64,000 nucleotides of DNA from positions 62,001 through 126,000 of the forward strand of contig CAJQUW010007998.1 in assembly GCA_907163375.1 (NCBI GenBank), read 5' to 3'. Both the position numbers and the translations under genes were made by a program. Source of the DNA: Prostheceraeus crozeri (Eukaryota; Platyhelminthes; Polycladida; Euryleptidae). Numbering within the stretch: the stretch's first letter is position 1; each line of letters opens with the position of its first letter. Under the pieces are notes generated by a model. It was not told the DNA's origin. It saw nothing but the letters and a program-made list of their open reading frames with translations, and did no database searches. Shown here in pieces: positions 1-12,533 of this stretch.

Positions 1-507
1 CCTGGTGAACGTGCGACTCGGAAGTTGAGGCCTGGAACCTCACACAAAAGGGCCTTCATGCTGACCATCTTCTGGGACCACAAAGGAGTGATCAAGTTGG
101 ACTTCGCGGACAAGAACACCAAGATAATGGGGGAATACTACGCGCAGCTCGTTGCAGAATCCAGGAAACTGAGAAGAAAGCCCTCTGGCCATGATCTGTA
201 CCTGTTGCATGACAATGCTCCGATCCACACGAGTAGACGGGCTCAATCCTCCCTGCAAAGTGCTGGATTCGTCCAACTCCCACATCCGCCTTACAGTCCG
301 GACCTGGCCCCAAGTGATTTTTTCCTCTTTTCACATTTGAAAAAGCACCTCAGGGGCAAGAAGTTTTCCAGCAAGGAAGAACTGAAGGAGGACATTGCAA
401 GCTTCTTTTCCGGACGTCCAGAAGGTTGGTTTGCGACGGCCTTTGACGAGCTAGTGAGACGGTGGAAACTGTGCATTGACAATAATGGTTCCTATGTAGA
501 AAAGTGA
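1..507 (+). pseudogene. mariner (DD34D) transposase, C-terminal part, 5' end outside window
   Basis: Open in frame 1 from base 1 to the TGA at 505-507 (168 codons), so it enters the window mid-gene. It reads FWDHKGV, then HDNAP (second catalytic Asp), then YSPDLAPSDFFLF (third Asp). Exactly 34 residues separate the two Asp residues, which is the DD34D spacing of mariner rather than the DD34E of Tc1. The first catalytic Asp, the helix-turn-helix and the left TIR lie before base 1. Mariner transposases cut and paste their own element at TA sites. No break is visible in the part present. It differs clearly from the mariner at 18.0-19.8 kb, so it is a separate family. I could not place the right TIR because the left one is missing. 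Confidence 0.9.
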
Positions 508-1332
508 TTTTTATAAATACACAATGTCATGATTTATTTGCCATACAGATTTATTTTGCCTACATTACCATAGGTTCAATATACCTTAAGTGGAAAAAGC
601 CAGTTGTTTTTTATCTTTGCGAGTCTACGGACTTATTGACGCCACCACGTACCAATGACTTCGCGAGTCGGCAATTTCCAGCAAATGTGTGAAACGATCT
701 AGCTACTGTACATGCCTATGGGATCAAAACCAACTGGTTTCCGTTCATGCATTCAGAAAATGGTCACAATTCTCACACATATTCCACGGCACCACCATTA
801 CATAAGGGCACACTATCTCTCACGCACACTTTTATTTTTCTTTTTGTATTTTTATCTAATGTTTCAAATGATTTCTCGATAGCATCTCTTTCGCATATGA
901 ATCATATGATCAGATTCTTTTACATCGGAGGTTGCAAATTATTATCAAAACTAACTTCAATCTTGATTTTTTCCTCATTTTTTGCTGTCAAATATTAATT
1001 ATTGTCAAAATTATAGAATGAATCAAAAAATATCCTTAATGACAAACTGCATTTGAATAAAGCCCAAAGCATCACACTCATATTCACGTGGAGCTGTTGA
1101 TTACTGATTGCGCAATCAGTCATGCCAACTGTCACCTATACTAATTTCCCAAATCGTCCGTCGACAATCTAATAATTAATTGCTCTCTGACAGACTATAA
1201 TTACCGCATGGTTCATAACATGCAGCGATGACTTATTTACGAATTCAAACCTTTCCTCAATTACTATTAAACAAATAAATGGATCAAAACCTGTTACATC
1301 GATGACATGCATTGGCTTTCTTTTCATTTATG
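508..1332. other. AT-rich stretch, no gene seen
   Basis: The first part should hold the 3' untranslated end and right TIR of the mariner that ends at 507, but the boundary cannot be fixed without the left TIR. The short ORFs here (for example 747-998) have no recognisable motifs. Confidence 0.5.
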
Positions 1333-1482
1333 TATTCAATATCTTACAACACATCAATGTTATTTCTTCTCAGACTGATTGAAAACAGATTCACTTCCTC
1401 TTAAATTTCTGCGCCGTCATAGTTTGTCAGAATTGCATATTCTGAGAATAAATAACATTGATGTATTGTACGATATTGAATA
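1333..1482. repeat. Small hairpin MITE, ~150 bp with ~45 bp arms
   Basis: The left arm starts TATTCAATATC at 1333. It is matched by an inverted right arm ending GATATTGAATA at 1482. The arms share TACAA, ACATCAATGTTATTT and TTCTCAGA with few mismatches, leaving a ~60 bp loop. Small size and long arms fit a non-autonomous DNA transposon; the superfamily is not clear. Confidence 0.65.
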
Positions 1483-3266
1483 ATTGCCATCCTCTTACAG
1501 TCACATGCAGTTCGCACTGAATAGATGTTCTGGCATTCATTGTGATGTCTTAAGAATAGTCATTTGAAATCAGATGAATTGTGATTTGACATATGGTGTT
1601 CCATTATTTTATTAGAAAACGATCTCAGTTCTTACTGCGTATGAATCAATCCATTTTTTAAAAATTCTTACTTTGCTCTTCTTTCTCCAATTTAATATTT
1701 GCTTTGTCCCTAATTCACGTTTCGCAAGATGTGTGTAATTTGAAAAATTGTCTATTTGATAAAATTTTTTTGTAGTATTGAGGTGATAATTATATGATTG
1801 GAGTATTGATTTTCATTGCATGTTATTGCATCAATTTTTGCATTAATGTTATTTAGGCTTAATGTAGTTCTATATTCTAAATAATTGAGTAATTTGAATT
1901 TACTTATGATACACTTGTATTTTACATAGTATTGATTACCCGTGACGCAGAAACATCTGTGCATTTGATTATCAATTTTGATCAAAATTAATTAAATCAT
2001 GCTTTCATCCAAAAATGCTTTGATTTCATTTAAGAGCGGACGATGATTTCGGGTCAAAGCACCTCAATCAAAATGCGGCATTACAGTTACAGTTAATGAG
2101 CAGACCAAAGAATATTTATGAACTGATAAAAAGTTTTCAATATCAAGACACCAGTCAAATAAATTTACATTGATTTTATTGTAAATTCCTTGTTCATTAT
2201 TATGTTTTTGCATGTTATTGCAATGATATATTTATTACTTTACTCATTACTTATGTTTCTTGTGTCGGCTATATATCATGCCACACAATGTTAAGATCTT
2301 GTGACTGCCTTTATAATGCTTTCAATAAGTGTCAGCTGAATCCTGTAATCTCAACAAGTCGATTAATTTGCTATGTCCATGTGTTTGACAACTTTGTCAA
2401 GAAAAATCAATTTTCAACATATTTACATAATAGGTTATAATATAATAAACTTGACATATAAAATATCAAAGTATATTCGATAGATTTCATGATATTTGAA
2501 AATCATGTAGCAGAAACCTACAGTAGGCATCAATGTTGCCAACACAAGGTTCATTAAAATTTGAATTCAAAAGTTTAATCAAGTAAATTTTTTTATTTCT
2601 GGAATTTTCATGTCATATTTCCAAAGTTGACCTTTCACATGCAAGCATTTTGCAGATCCTGTACACAAAACCTGCCTGTACTTTAAAGACGAGAAAAGGC
2701 ATTTTTATTGCCTACATATGATACTAAATGCGATTTAGAAAATGCGAAGATTGTCTAGATCTATTGATTCGCTTCATTCATTTGAAAATGTGAGGTTGTA
2801 GGCCAATATAAGACTTCATAGTGATTGACCTGTTCTTGACCGCATCACGCCGGGATGGTAAGGGGCTTTCAACCAATCTGTTGTGCCGGTACTTTTAAAC
2901 TGACTTTCTTTTAAGACGGACAACCTACGCTTTCGTAGCTTTTAGGTCTGACTTTTTTCTTCAAGCTTTTCAATCAAATCGCTAGTTTTGGCCCAATGAA
3001 AGTTTATGATCTGTTTGAAGACTTCTATCTCTCGTTGCCACTTTTGCGAACATTTGGGGTGACAACTTTCATCAAAATGCAACAATTTTCAATATGAGTG
3101 CAGAATTTTATTGACGTGAGTCTATAAATTCTATCATGGTCATATATTATACAATAGACAATTCCTGAGTGAATTACTGTGCTATTGGTCATCCTGCTTT
3201 CTGTTCAGGTGGTAATCCTGCGTGCATGATGTAGTGGATAGATACAGTTATAACATCTTGTGAAGT
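1483..3266. other. AT-rich stretch, nothing recognised
   Basis: No coding motif, tRNA or strong inverted repeat was seen. The only ORF of note (1752-1985, minus) is low-complexity by composition and has no motif. Confidence 0.45.
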
Positions 3267-3274
3267 GTTGAGCC

Positions 3275-3822
3275 CACAGAATTAGACAGGTCGTCTCACA
3301 AAATTGGACAGGTCGTCTATTCTTTTGTTTGACTAGAAAGGAAGCATTGTAACATGCAGCCCTTATGAAATGGCAGAATCTGCTGACATAATATAGAATC
3401 AAAGCAATCAAACAATGAGTAGCCAGATCAACATTAGACACGACAAATTGTGCGAAGTCTCAGTGCTGTCATTAACTAGATCACTCAGCAAAGAGACACA
3501 GACGATGTCAAGTTCTACAGAGAAGTTTACGAACGTTTTTTCGTGCGCATGCTAAATTTTTTAATAATGATCAGAAAGAGTAAAATTATCGAGGAAACTT
3601 ATGGGCAATGATCTGAATTCTTCGAATTTGAAGGAATCGTGGCGATCGGAGTATTTTGAAAGAATTCATAACAATCCGCAAGCGACGCACAACTATTATT
3701 TCTATCTCTGCAATGTATTAGGAATTTCTTTTTGTCCACTTAGTAAGTTTCAGCATGTGCCATCTGTTTGAATCAGTTTTCACTTTTATCAAAGTGACAC
3801 GCTTAAACAATCTATTTCTTTG
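3275..3822 (+). mobile_element. Family C non-autonomous DNA transposon, copy 1 (8 bp TSD)
   Basis: The left end is CACAGAATTAGACAGGTC and the right end is a decayed inverted match (TCTATTTCTTTG). Flanking 8-mers GTTGAGCC (3267-3274) and GTTTAGCC (3823-3830) differ at one base and look like an aged target duplication. The body matches the copies at 14.6 and 32.4 kb along its length. There is no transposase. Ends of CACAG plus 8 bp duplications suggest a hAT-like driver (inference). Confidence 0.75.
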
Positions 3823-3830
3823 GTTTAGCC

Positions 3831-4700
3831 TTTAAGGGAAAATTTGGTCTAAATGTTTACTTTCAACAAAGTATATCAATTTTCTGATTATCGATATCAG
3901 AAAAGGATGTATTTATCATCATGTCAAGTTTAGATTATAAGATTGTAGATTGTACAAAAAAGCCGAAAAGATCAATACCTTCATAATGAATTGAGTATTT
4001 AGTAATTAATGTTTTAGTTATTTGCTTGTATTGCATATGTAACATGTACACCAATACAAGCTTTATGGAAGAGATAGCATTTAATGCTTTTAGACACGGA
4101 GATGTTGAAAATAGACTGTCAACCTTTAATAGAACGCCACCCATTGATCCACATGGCGATCAAATTTTATTTTAATAACAAGTTTTACTGCATGTTACAT
4201 GCTCTCAAAATTTACGGTCGGCGGCCGGCTCCAACCCTACTACCCAGTGATCATCTTTAAGAAAATAGCATCTATCATTTATCAATACTAGAGATTCACA
4301 ATTTATGGTACAGATACAGAAACTACGATAAAGTGAAGAATAAAAGTATGAAAAATATGGTGAGACAGGTTGTGACGGGTTGCTCAGTATTGACGCGTTT
4401 CCGAAGCCCCATTTTGTATCCTTCTTCTGCTCAAAAGACATTAGAATATATTGCGCAATCTCAGTTGGGAAGATGTCGAGGTGATATCAATTAGTCTTCA
4501 TTTATATGTATGTCACATCTCTGTTGATCATCACATAATTGGCAGCAACTGTTCGCAAAAGCTCGTCATTGATTAACAACAGCGGTTGTTTTTATATACA
4601 GTTAATTCCACGATAGAATTGCGTAGTAGTACATTCTAGCGTATGCTGCAAAGAACTATGGTATGACAAGATCTTCATCAACGCTGCTATTGCATACCAC
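3831..4700. other. Nothing recognised
   Basis: Contains only short chance ORFs on the minus strand (3935-4144, 4205-4441) without motifs. A small GC-rich patch near 4216-4230 has no partner. Confidence 0.4.
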
Positions 4701-4702
4701 TG

Positions 4703-4762
4703 CATTGGCCGTGTAGCTAGAGCACTACGCAGCTAACCTGTGTTTGATTCCAGATCAGACGA
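4703..4762 (+). repeat. tRNA-like SINE head (degenerate)
   Basis: GTGTAGCTAGAGCAC (A-box-like) is followed by CAGCTAACC and then GTTTGATTCCA, a close match to the pol III B box GGTTCGANTCC. Several bases seem to be missing between the A box and the anticodon arm, so this is not a working tRNA. A decayed tRNA-derived SINE is the best reading; no tail boundary or second copy was found. Confidence 0.45.
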
Positions 4763-6371
4763 AGTGTGTTCATGAAAATAGTTCACTGCATGTATATAGA
4801 ATTGACTGCGAATATTGAGCTGGCTGGTGTTGGGAACTGCAGTCTTGCAAGGCAAAGTCGCCATGCTATCGACTGTGACGTGGCAAATGCAGTATAAGTA
4901 GCAGTCTTGCTTATTGTCAATGGTACGATGTTTGATATAGGACAGAGACACAAGTATAGGCCTTCCCGACGTAAAATTCTAATACCGAGGAAAATATGCC
5001 CTTTCCTCTCTGTAGTCGGGTAGAGGATTTTTCACTTTATAATTGCTGAACAGTGGCATTATGTAAATGGTCGCTTCACATGCTTATTTCTTTTCTTTCT
5101 GCTGCAAATTTCTGAATAAATGAGCTACTTACAGCTAAGTAGTTGTATGATAAGTAAAAAAATGAATTACAATTTCTACACTACACATTTTATGAAGCAT
5201 TGTGATAACAAACAACTTTCCTTGTTATCTATTAATTTGCAGTTACTTTAAATGCGATTGAAAATTGTTGCATTTTCTTGTTTACCTTTTTGATTATTTG
5301 TTATTGATAAACTTATCACAAACAGCGTGACAGATATGAAAATAATCCATTTATAAGCAACGCTCTTCTCTAACAAGCATTCTCTGTAAACTTCCCTTCC
5401 ACAAACATCTCACTCGTATCAAGGCTCCGGGTAGAAAAAGACGAAAGTAAACTGAAAAATGGACACGATATATTATGTGAAAATAATTATACATGAGGAT
5501 GTCTAGAAGTAGTTGCAATAAAGACATTTCACTCCCTTATGTCAATGGCAATACCTTAGTCTGCCTGCTTTCGACAGCAGGACTCAAAGTGTCTTAAAAA
5601 CTGATGTGAGAAGGATTATAGCAACAGAGGGAGTGGAGTAGGATTTTAAGGTTTAAGGGCATGCAGACATGAATTAAGGTCACCAACCATCCGCCTTAGA
5701 AAGAGAAGAAAGCAAAGATGAAAGATTTGAAAAGGAGCGGATGAATAATTTTTGAACCAGTTCTAGGGCGTTGATATCATATTGGGAGAGAAGATTTCAA
5801 AAGAAGACGGCGCAATCAAGACACAGACGAAGACTTTATAGATGAAATCTTCAGAGGGTGTCCATGGTTTGTTAGAAAGGAAGATGAGAGGTGAACGAAA
5901 GATCTCAATGGGATATTTGAATGTGCTCGCATTAATGAAATTTATAATATTGAAAATGGTGATTGAAACGAAAGTCACGGATTATAACGGCTTGTAAAGA
6001 TGACTCGCCGCATGATTGCTAATGTAAGGTGCGGTAGGTGATGCTTTTACCTAATTCCGTTGATCTTGTCTCCGTAATTTTGAAACATTGCAATGAAAAT
6101 AGTGAAATTTCATGCATTTAATGAAGCTGGTAGCATTAAATACTGCACGTTTCTTTTTTTGCCTAGCACGGTCGATCCCGATGCAGGAGGTGTCTTCCAT
6201 TCAACATTTATGTATATAGGAATTACATATCATAATCTGAGCTCATACTGAAAAAACACATTTTCTCCTGAAAAAGATTGCACGCAGAGTAAGTTGCAAA
6301 CTATGTCGGATAGTGAGATAAGTCTGCATCGTGGATTAATTGCATATGAGCGCTATGTGCATTGAAGTTAA
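4763..6371. other. Nothing recognised
   Basis: No coding motif. A short hairpin (CCTGCTTTCGACAGCAGG, near 5564) is isolated. The ORF at 5763-5978 (minus) has no motif. Confidence 0.4.
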
Positions 6372-6447
6372 GGTGGTTATAGCTCAGTTGGTTAAAGACA
6401 ACGCTTCGTTACTGAGATGTAGAAGGTTCAGAGATCGACATTGTCCG
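6372..6447 (+). repeat. tRNA-like SINE head (degenerate)
   Basis: GGTTATAGCTCAGTTGGTTA contains a near-perfect A box (TAGCTCAGTTGG). A weak B box, GGTTCAGAGATC, follows about 45 bases later, the distance seen in tRNAs. The acceptor stem does not pair and the anticodon arm is poor, so it is tRNA-derived rather than a tRNA gene. It lies just upstream of family A copy 1; the other A copies lack it, so the two are probably unrelated neighbours. Confidence 0.5.
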
Positions 6448-6475
6448 CGATGGAAAGTAAAACTACTCTTACTAG

Positions 6476-7316
6476 CATAGAGTAAGTGTGTATAGGTAGA
6501 GTACCAACTCAAAAAGTGCCCGCATACAGTGGAAATTTTTATATGAAAAGATTCAGTTTTTTACTGAGATTACGATCCTGTGATCCAAAAAATTATTTGA
6601 GCAGTTTTTAAAAAGCTACATTTTTGCAAATTCATATACTACCGACATGAAGCCCTTTTATAAGTAGCATTAAACAAGTTGGATATCAAAAAGTTTGAAT
6701 ATTCGCTAGCAAGCATCTTCATTGAGCGGAAATTAAGCTGATGATCTAGGAAATTTTATGAACCGCATTGTAATGCAAGTCCCTGCAAGTCTTCAAGGAA
6801 AGTTGAGATCTCATTGTGCTTCTTCGCTGAGATGTCACGTTTTTGATTCAATTTTCAGCGGCAAGAATCTATGATTTACAACGCGTCATTTCCTGAATCT
6901 GCATAGTAATGTGGACTGATTAACATCGTTTAAAGTTAATTCTGATAAGCTTCCTTGATTATGGTGCTTTGCTCTTTCAGTGGCAGTTTGTGATATAATC
7001 GCGCTTCAGAAAATAATCTTATTATAATAACACTGAGTTTTTAGTGATGGTAGCCCATCGAATTGCTAATTAAATATTAGCATAATATTTTTAATTAATA
7101 TTGCCTCCCCTAATTGACATGATATGGAGGATTTGTGGAATACTATTCCTTATTCTGTATTGCTATCATGATCAGTCAGATTCGTGTTACTTTCTCCAAA
7201 AGTGTTGAAATTTGCATATCTCACAGGTGGTACCTGGTCTCGACTCATGTTCATTTAATGAAATTGAAACTGTATACACATGGGAGATCTAATAAATGCT
7301 GAATTACTACTCTTTG
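6476..7316 (+). mobile_element. Family A non-autonomous DNA transposon, copy A1 (8 bp TSD)
   Basis: Begins CATAGAGTAAG, then TAGGTAGAG, then AACTC. The right end (TACTACTCTTTG) is an inverted match with an internal deletion compared with copies A2 and A3. Flanking 8-mers CTTACTAG (6468-6475) and CTCACTAG (7317-7324) differ at one base. The body is about 840 bp, shared with copies at 9.6, 39.1, 57.3 and 59.1 kb, and has no ORF of note. Mobilised in trans by an unseen transposase, probably hAT-like. Confidence 0.8.
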
Positions 7317-7324
7317 CTCACTAG

Positions 7325-9585
7325 TGTTGCTAGCCCTAACGTGGTGAGAGTTGCGAGTGTGTGAGAGCTGACCCGTCCTTAGCTCACTAGTATAGCCTTG
7401 GGTGGAGAACGGATGAGTAAATGAAAAAGATGAGACCAGGTCTCTTCAATCTACAGAGTGCTAGGATATGTTGTAATGTCGCTCAAGACGCTATCTTGGA
7501 ATATAGTTATGGATAGATATTTATGTATATTGATTGGTATTTGTATTTCGATATATCAAATAGCCAATGGATTTTAAATGGGTTTGTATAAAGAAATAAA
7601 GAAAATAAAGAAGGAAAGGAAGTCTTGAAAACGAAGCTGAAAATATATCAAGAGATCTCAAACTTTGCATGATAAAACCCCGATACTGAATTACTCCGTC
7701 TAATGAATCGAGCTTGCATTTTTAGTCCTTGAAATTAAATGTATGGATTTTTCTCTATGAAACATCTGATATCACAATTTAAGTTTCCTAATGAGAATTT
7801 CCTTCTCTATTGAATGATAGCAACTATCCATAAGGTACTAAGAATATGTGCAGCAACATCAACATTCTACTTTACTAATTTGCTTTCTATAAATATCAAT
7901 GAAATCCTTTTTATGACATTTTTTAGAACAAATTATTTCAGGAATATAAGAGAGATATTGTAACCCTGAATTTATGTTGATTATGGCAAAGATGTATTTC
8001 AAGTACAGTTTTTAAAAACGGGAAATATACTCCACTTTTTAATAGCTCATTGTCTATTCACAAGTGCCCCTTATTGAAAACAAAAATGATGCTTCGATTA
8101 TTCTCATTAAGTATAGTAATCCAGTGTCATTTCTCAGTAGTTTGCCTTCAAGACCTGCATTTATCTTTGTAGGTTTGCTGCAAAGAGCTTGAGAGGAATA
8201 TGTTGTACACCTGTTTGCCTCATTACTATCCTCATGGAATAACTTTCAGAGAGGCAGTTTTATTACATTGCCTCATCAATAATCGAGTGAATGAATTATC
8301 ATTTCACAAACATCAGATTGATTGATCTTGACTAGAATATATCGAGATATAAAATCTGCTCCGCCTCCAATTTATTGAGAAAGACGTTTCCATGTGAATT
8401 GTTGTAAATATGTTACTGCATATGGCAAACAGCATTCTGAAATTATTAATAGATTGAGACTCATTCTGTTCCATGTGCATTGCCTTGATAAGGCTTGCAT
8501 GAAAGCGTTTGGAGACTTGTTTTTAAAAATATTTCCATTATTGAATTCAAACATCATAAAATTGACGTGATACATCAAGTGAAATGCTCATTTTAACATC
8601 CATCATTCAAATTCATCATTTTCTTTTGATCTTCAAAACGCTCAGTACGAAGAATTTCAGACTGCCTTTATCAAAAATGGTGTCTCGTCTGAAGAATTGA
8701 CTTATTGATTTCATTGCTACAACATGATAGTTTTTTCTTCATCAGATTTGTAATCGGCATTCATGATGTTAATTCAGTTGCTACAGTGTAATTGCTATTT
8801 GGAGTTTCTTCAAAATGTTTGGAAGGCTCGAAAAATTCTATCTGAAGCCAGCCGATCACATTTTATCATATTCCCAAGATTTCCTATTCATTTATTTTCG
8901 TTATTGTTCTCTATCAAATAACCTTCATCTTTAGAGAACCTGAGATTTAAATTTGTCAACTATAGTCGACCCATAGTTTGGGTTAAAATCAACACACAAC
9001 AAAAGCACAAAAGAATGTCGATTCTGGGAATCTATGGGCGATGATGGGTCGAAAGACAGTCAAAATGTATCCAAAGTTGCGCACGGAGCATTCTCGCCGT
9101 ACCTGGCTTCTTACAAAGAGTTTATCCTTCTCGCTTGCCAATTATTGAAGCAAGGAAAGTGCTGCTAACTTCATGAAATGCAGGCTCAATGCTGACGACC
9201 GGGCCACCTGGGAAATGAGTTTTGTTGAACAGCAAGAGGTGATTCATCTGCGGACTGAACATTGAGGATAAGGGAGTTCGTCGGAGATCATCATTCTAGT
9301 TCTTCTAAGTCTTTCCTTTCTAAGGAGATAGTTCAGAGCCGCTGTAGTGCAATGGTAAAAAATGAATCTTGTGTAAGACACATAGGAGATTTTGAAAGCA
9401 CTTTTCCTTGGAAATGACAAATTTAGATGATGAATTTGCCTCAACGGAAGTTAATAAATTATTCGCGAAGCACTGCACTAATGATAAGAAAGTGTGCTGC
9501 TATACACCATGCTTGTCAAACTCATCTTTTAGAAACTCATGGCGATTTATTCCATCATAGATCAAGATTCGAATGTCAATATACG
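7325..9585. other. No gene seen; A-rich tract at 7588-7622
   Basis: The tract of AAATAAAG/GGAAAGG units at 7588-7622 could be a decayed retroelement tail, but no LINE coding sequence precedes it. The motif GCTCACTAGT occurs at about 7316 and 7379. The rest is plain AT-rich sequence. Confidence 0.4.
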
Positions 9586-9593
9586 GTAGCAGT

Positions 9594-10403
9594 ATATTAA
9601 GAAGTATAGTATAGGCAGAGTGTCGACTCAAAAAGGTATCTGTATACACTGAAAAATTTTATATCAAAAGATTCAGTTTTTATTTGAGCCTTTTTTAAAA
9701 GTTAAAATTTTGCAAATTTATATACTACCGACATGAAGCCCTTTATAAGTAGTATGAAACATGTTTGATATAAAAAGTAATGAACATTTATTAATGACCA
9801 TCCTAACTAAGCTGAAATTAACCTAATTTGCAAGGGAATTTCATGAGCCGCATTATAATGGAAGTCTTCATGAAAAAATCGAGATCTTATATTGCTTTCT
9901 TGGCTGAACTTCAATTTTTTAATTCAATTTTCACCGGCATGATTTTATGATTCACTAAATTAATTTTTCATTTCTTGAATCTGAATAGAGATGTGGAACC
10001 ATAAAGATCTTTTAAAACTAATTGAAAGTGAATTGTCTTTGATTCTGTTATTTTGCTCTGCCAGTGGCAGGTTGCATGATATGATCACGTTTAAGAAAAT
10101 TCTCGGGGTTGAGCATGAAAGTTGTAGGAACCTATCGAATTCCTAATTTAACAAACATTACATCTTCAAGGCTGTCATGACACTGAGAATCTGTAAAATA
10201 CAATCATTCCTTCTGCATTACATTCATGATCACTCAATTCCGTGGCAATTTCTGAAGAAACTGCGAAAATTTGCATATCTCATATTTGGTACCAATATCC
10301 AACTGTATTCATCTCGAGTTCATTTAATAAAATCGAAAGTGTTTACACATTGGGGATTTAGTAAATGCCGAGTTACCACTCTACCTAATGTACTTACTTT
10401 GTG
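9594..10403 (+). mobile_element. Family A copy A2
   Basis: Matches A1 and A3 from GGCAGAGTGTCGACTC near the left end to CACTCTACCTAATGTACTT at the right end; the two are inverted versions of one TIR. Candidate target 8-mers GTAGCAGT (9586-9593) and GTAGCGAT (10404-10411) agree at 6 of 8 bases, so the copy is old. The ORF at 10177-10407 only reads through family A sequence. Confidence 0.75.
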
Positions 10404-10552
10404 GTAGCGATGTCAGTGACTTTCTAATTTATCAACCGCACCACGGTATGCCGACTTTAGCCTACTCAGTTGAGCGTCATGCTTTATTTTCACATGTTAG
10501 AGGAAAGCAACTTCAATGAACAGGCCTCAATCTCGTGAACAATTATATGCAG

Positions 10553-10632
10553 GGGTGCGGCGCCCTGGTAGAGTAGTTGCGGGTCCGGGTTCGGTGATGT
10601 AGGATCGTAGTAGGGCAGTTCGAGCCATTGAA
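10553..10632 (+). repeat. Possible tRNA-like SINE head
   Basis: A GC-rich patch in AT-rich surroundings. CTGGTAGAGTAG at 10565 resembles an A box and CAGTTCGAGCC at 10616 resembles a B box; a further GGTTCG lies between them. The A-B spacing (~50) is slightly long and no second copy was found. Confidence 0.35.
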
Positions 10633-12099
10633 CCAGTTCATAAGAATCGTTCATTCAATAGAACTGGATTACAAAGAATCAACGGGGCTTCTCGATATGC
10701 CACCTTCTATGAGCTGCGAATATGACATCATCAGCAGAGCAGGTCATGTTTCGTTGATGGCTTCAATGAAAAAGAGTTTTGTGTGCATGAATGTATAGAT
10801 ATCGTGATCAAATATGGGCTTTGTGTACATGTAGAAACAGGTGAATTTTCCAATATTTGTCTTGCTGTCTCACAGATCACATCAGCCATAACGGATGTAA
10901 GTTTAGTTATCGTGCCTAGCCGATAATCTTGTATCTGTAGCTACGCTGACTCGTTGACCGCACGCTTTCTTCATTATTGACATTATTTTTGATCTCTCAT
11001 ATCTCTGTGTACACAAATATCTGAAGTACAGCATGTTCTGTGTGCAAATGCTTGTCGCTTGTTGTTGGTTCCAAAATCGAATTCACTCAAATTGAAAAAT
11101 GTTGGATCATAGAATCCTCGTTCTACTATCGTTTCAAGTAGAAACTGTTGGTATCGCATTAAAGTGCATTCTGTATTTATCTGATGATATTTGCATTCAT
11201 GACAGTGTTCATTCAGCCCTCAAATGATTGAAAAGTAAAAGAGGAGAAAATGTAACAATTTGAGAAATAACTCACTCAACATCTGTTTGACAACATAGCG
11301 CTATTTCATTTCAAACAGCCGTCAAATGCGATGTTCATTTTATCGATGTACTTCAAAATTTCCCTAACACTTTTAAATGCTCATAACGCAGTTGATACTA
11401 CATCAGTAAATTTTAATATCTTATTTTCAATTTGTTGATGTACATGATTGTAATAGATTTTCACCAATTAGATTTATTGGAAAGTCTGTAGTTTGAATTA
11501 TGAAGAGCACACTAACTTTTCCATAAAATAGTGACTGACGCGATTATTACTTACTTTTTATATGTGAGATTGACAAAATTGAGATTACATGGAATACAGC
11601 TCAAAATACGGGTATGAAAGGTGAGAGATAATCCTTGAAAAGTAAACATTCTAATTTAATCATGAATGGCATTTTAATGTTCTTCACAATTTCAGATGTA
11701 AAGGACGACGACCTGCAGATACCCGAGAAATTTAAATGGATAGCAACATTCACAAAATTGAATATTTATTTTGCCACTACATGTACCAAAAGTTTTAATA
11801 AGAGATGTTCATAACATGTGAAGTTCTATTACTCTATATAATAAAAGTGCCACACTGAATTAAAAGATATGTATTGATGAAACATTTAAAAAGACAGTCA
11901 AAGATGATGTCAAAGATCACGTCAAGAGTAATGCCACAACCAGCAACTATGCAAACTATGATGCAAACAGTGATGCCAACTATGCAGCAAGTGTAGAGTG
12001 GAATGGACAGAATGTGGACAGAATGCGAAGCTACAACAATTATCGGACATGAATGCCATTGAAAAACAAGTCTGTTTGCGGCAAGTATATCATGTTGAT
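10633..12099. other. Nothing firm recognised
   Basis: Plain AT-rich sequence. A short run of degenerate ATGATGCAAAC units sits at 11945-11990. The minus-strand ORF 11834-12109 is hydrophobic because of that run and shows no family motif; it may overlie the 3' tail of the Penelope remnant that starts at 12.1 kb. Confidence 0.35.
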
Positions 12100-12533
12100 A
12101 AAAATCCATTGTGGAGATTCAATACATTAGATTGATTAGACTTTTTATAAGCAGATTCTAAAACTCATCTGACAGTTAGGTTATTACAATGTGATAAAAC
12201 TTTACAATGATAAAAATCAATAAAATGTCTAGCATTGTGAGAATGATAGGCAAGGGCATTATTAATATCAAAACTAGCAATAGTTTTTCTATGTTCTTTA
12301 AAACGAGTGTCAAAGGATCTCTCGGGGGTCTCCTACATAAACCTTGTCACAATTTTTACACGGGATTCTATAAATGCCACCGTCAGCTTTCTTACAATGA
12401 GTGGTTGAAGTCGAGCGAATGGTGTTGGGAAACTTAAAAACAAGTTCATGATCAAAGGAAAGATTTCTATCACATGTGCACTCTTCGATGTCTCTGTACT
12501 GTAACGGATAATCATGATGAGATTCATGCACTC
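12100..12533 (-). pseudogene. Penelope-like element fragment: GIY-YIG endonuclease end
   Basis: On the minus strand, GGIYRIPCKNCDKVYVG is the GIY-YIG core with the CxxC of Penelope endonucleases. A neighbouring frame continues with TRFKEHRKT and ALAYHSH, the conserved R..EH region and downstream histidines of the same domain. This places the carboxy-terminal endonuclease of a Penelope-like retroelement here, in more than one frame, without its reverse transcriptase. The upstream part (12,534-12,730) may hold the linker region but has no diagnostic motif. It differs strongly from the copies at 41.7-46.1 and 57.7-58.4 kb, so it is a third Penelope lineage. Confidence 0.75.

Noticed and set aside
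4703-4762. Functional tRNA gene
   Set aside because: Arms are incomplete and bases are missing between the boxes; the B box alone is not enough.
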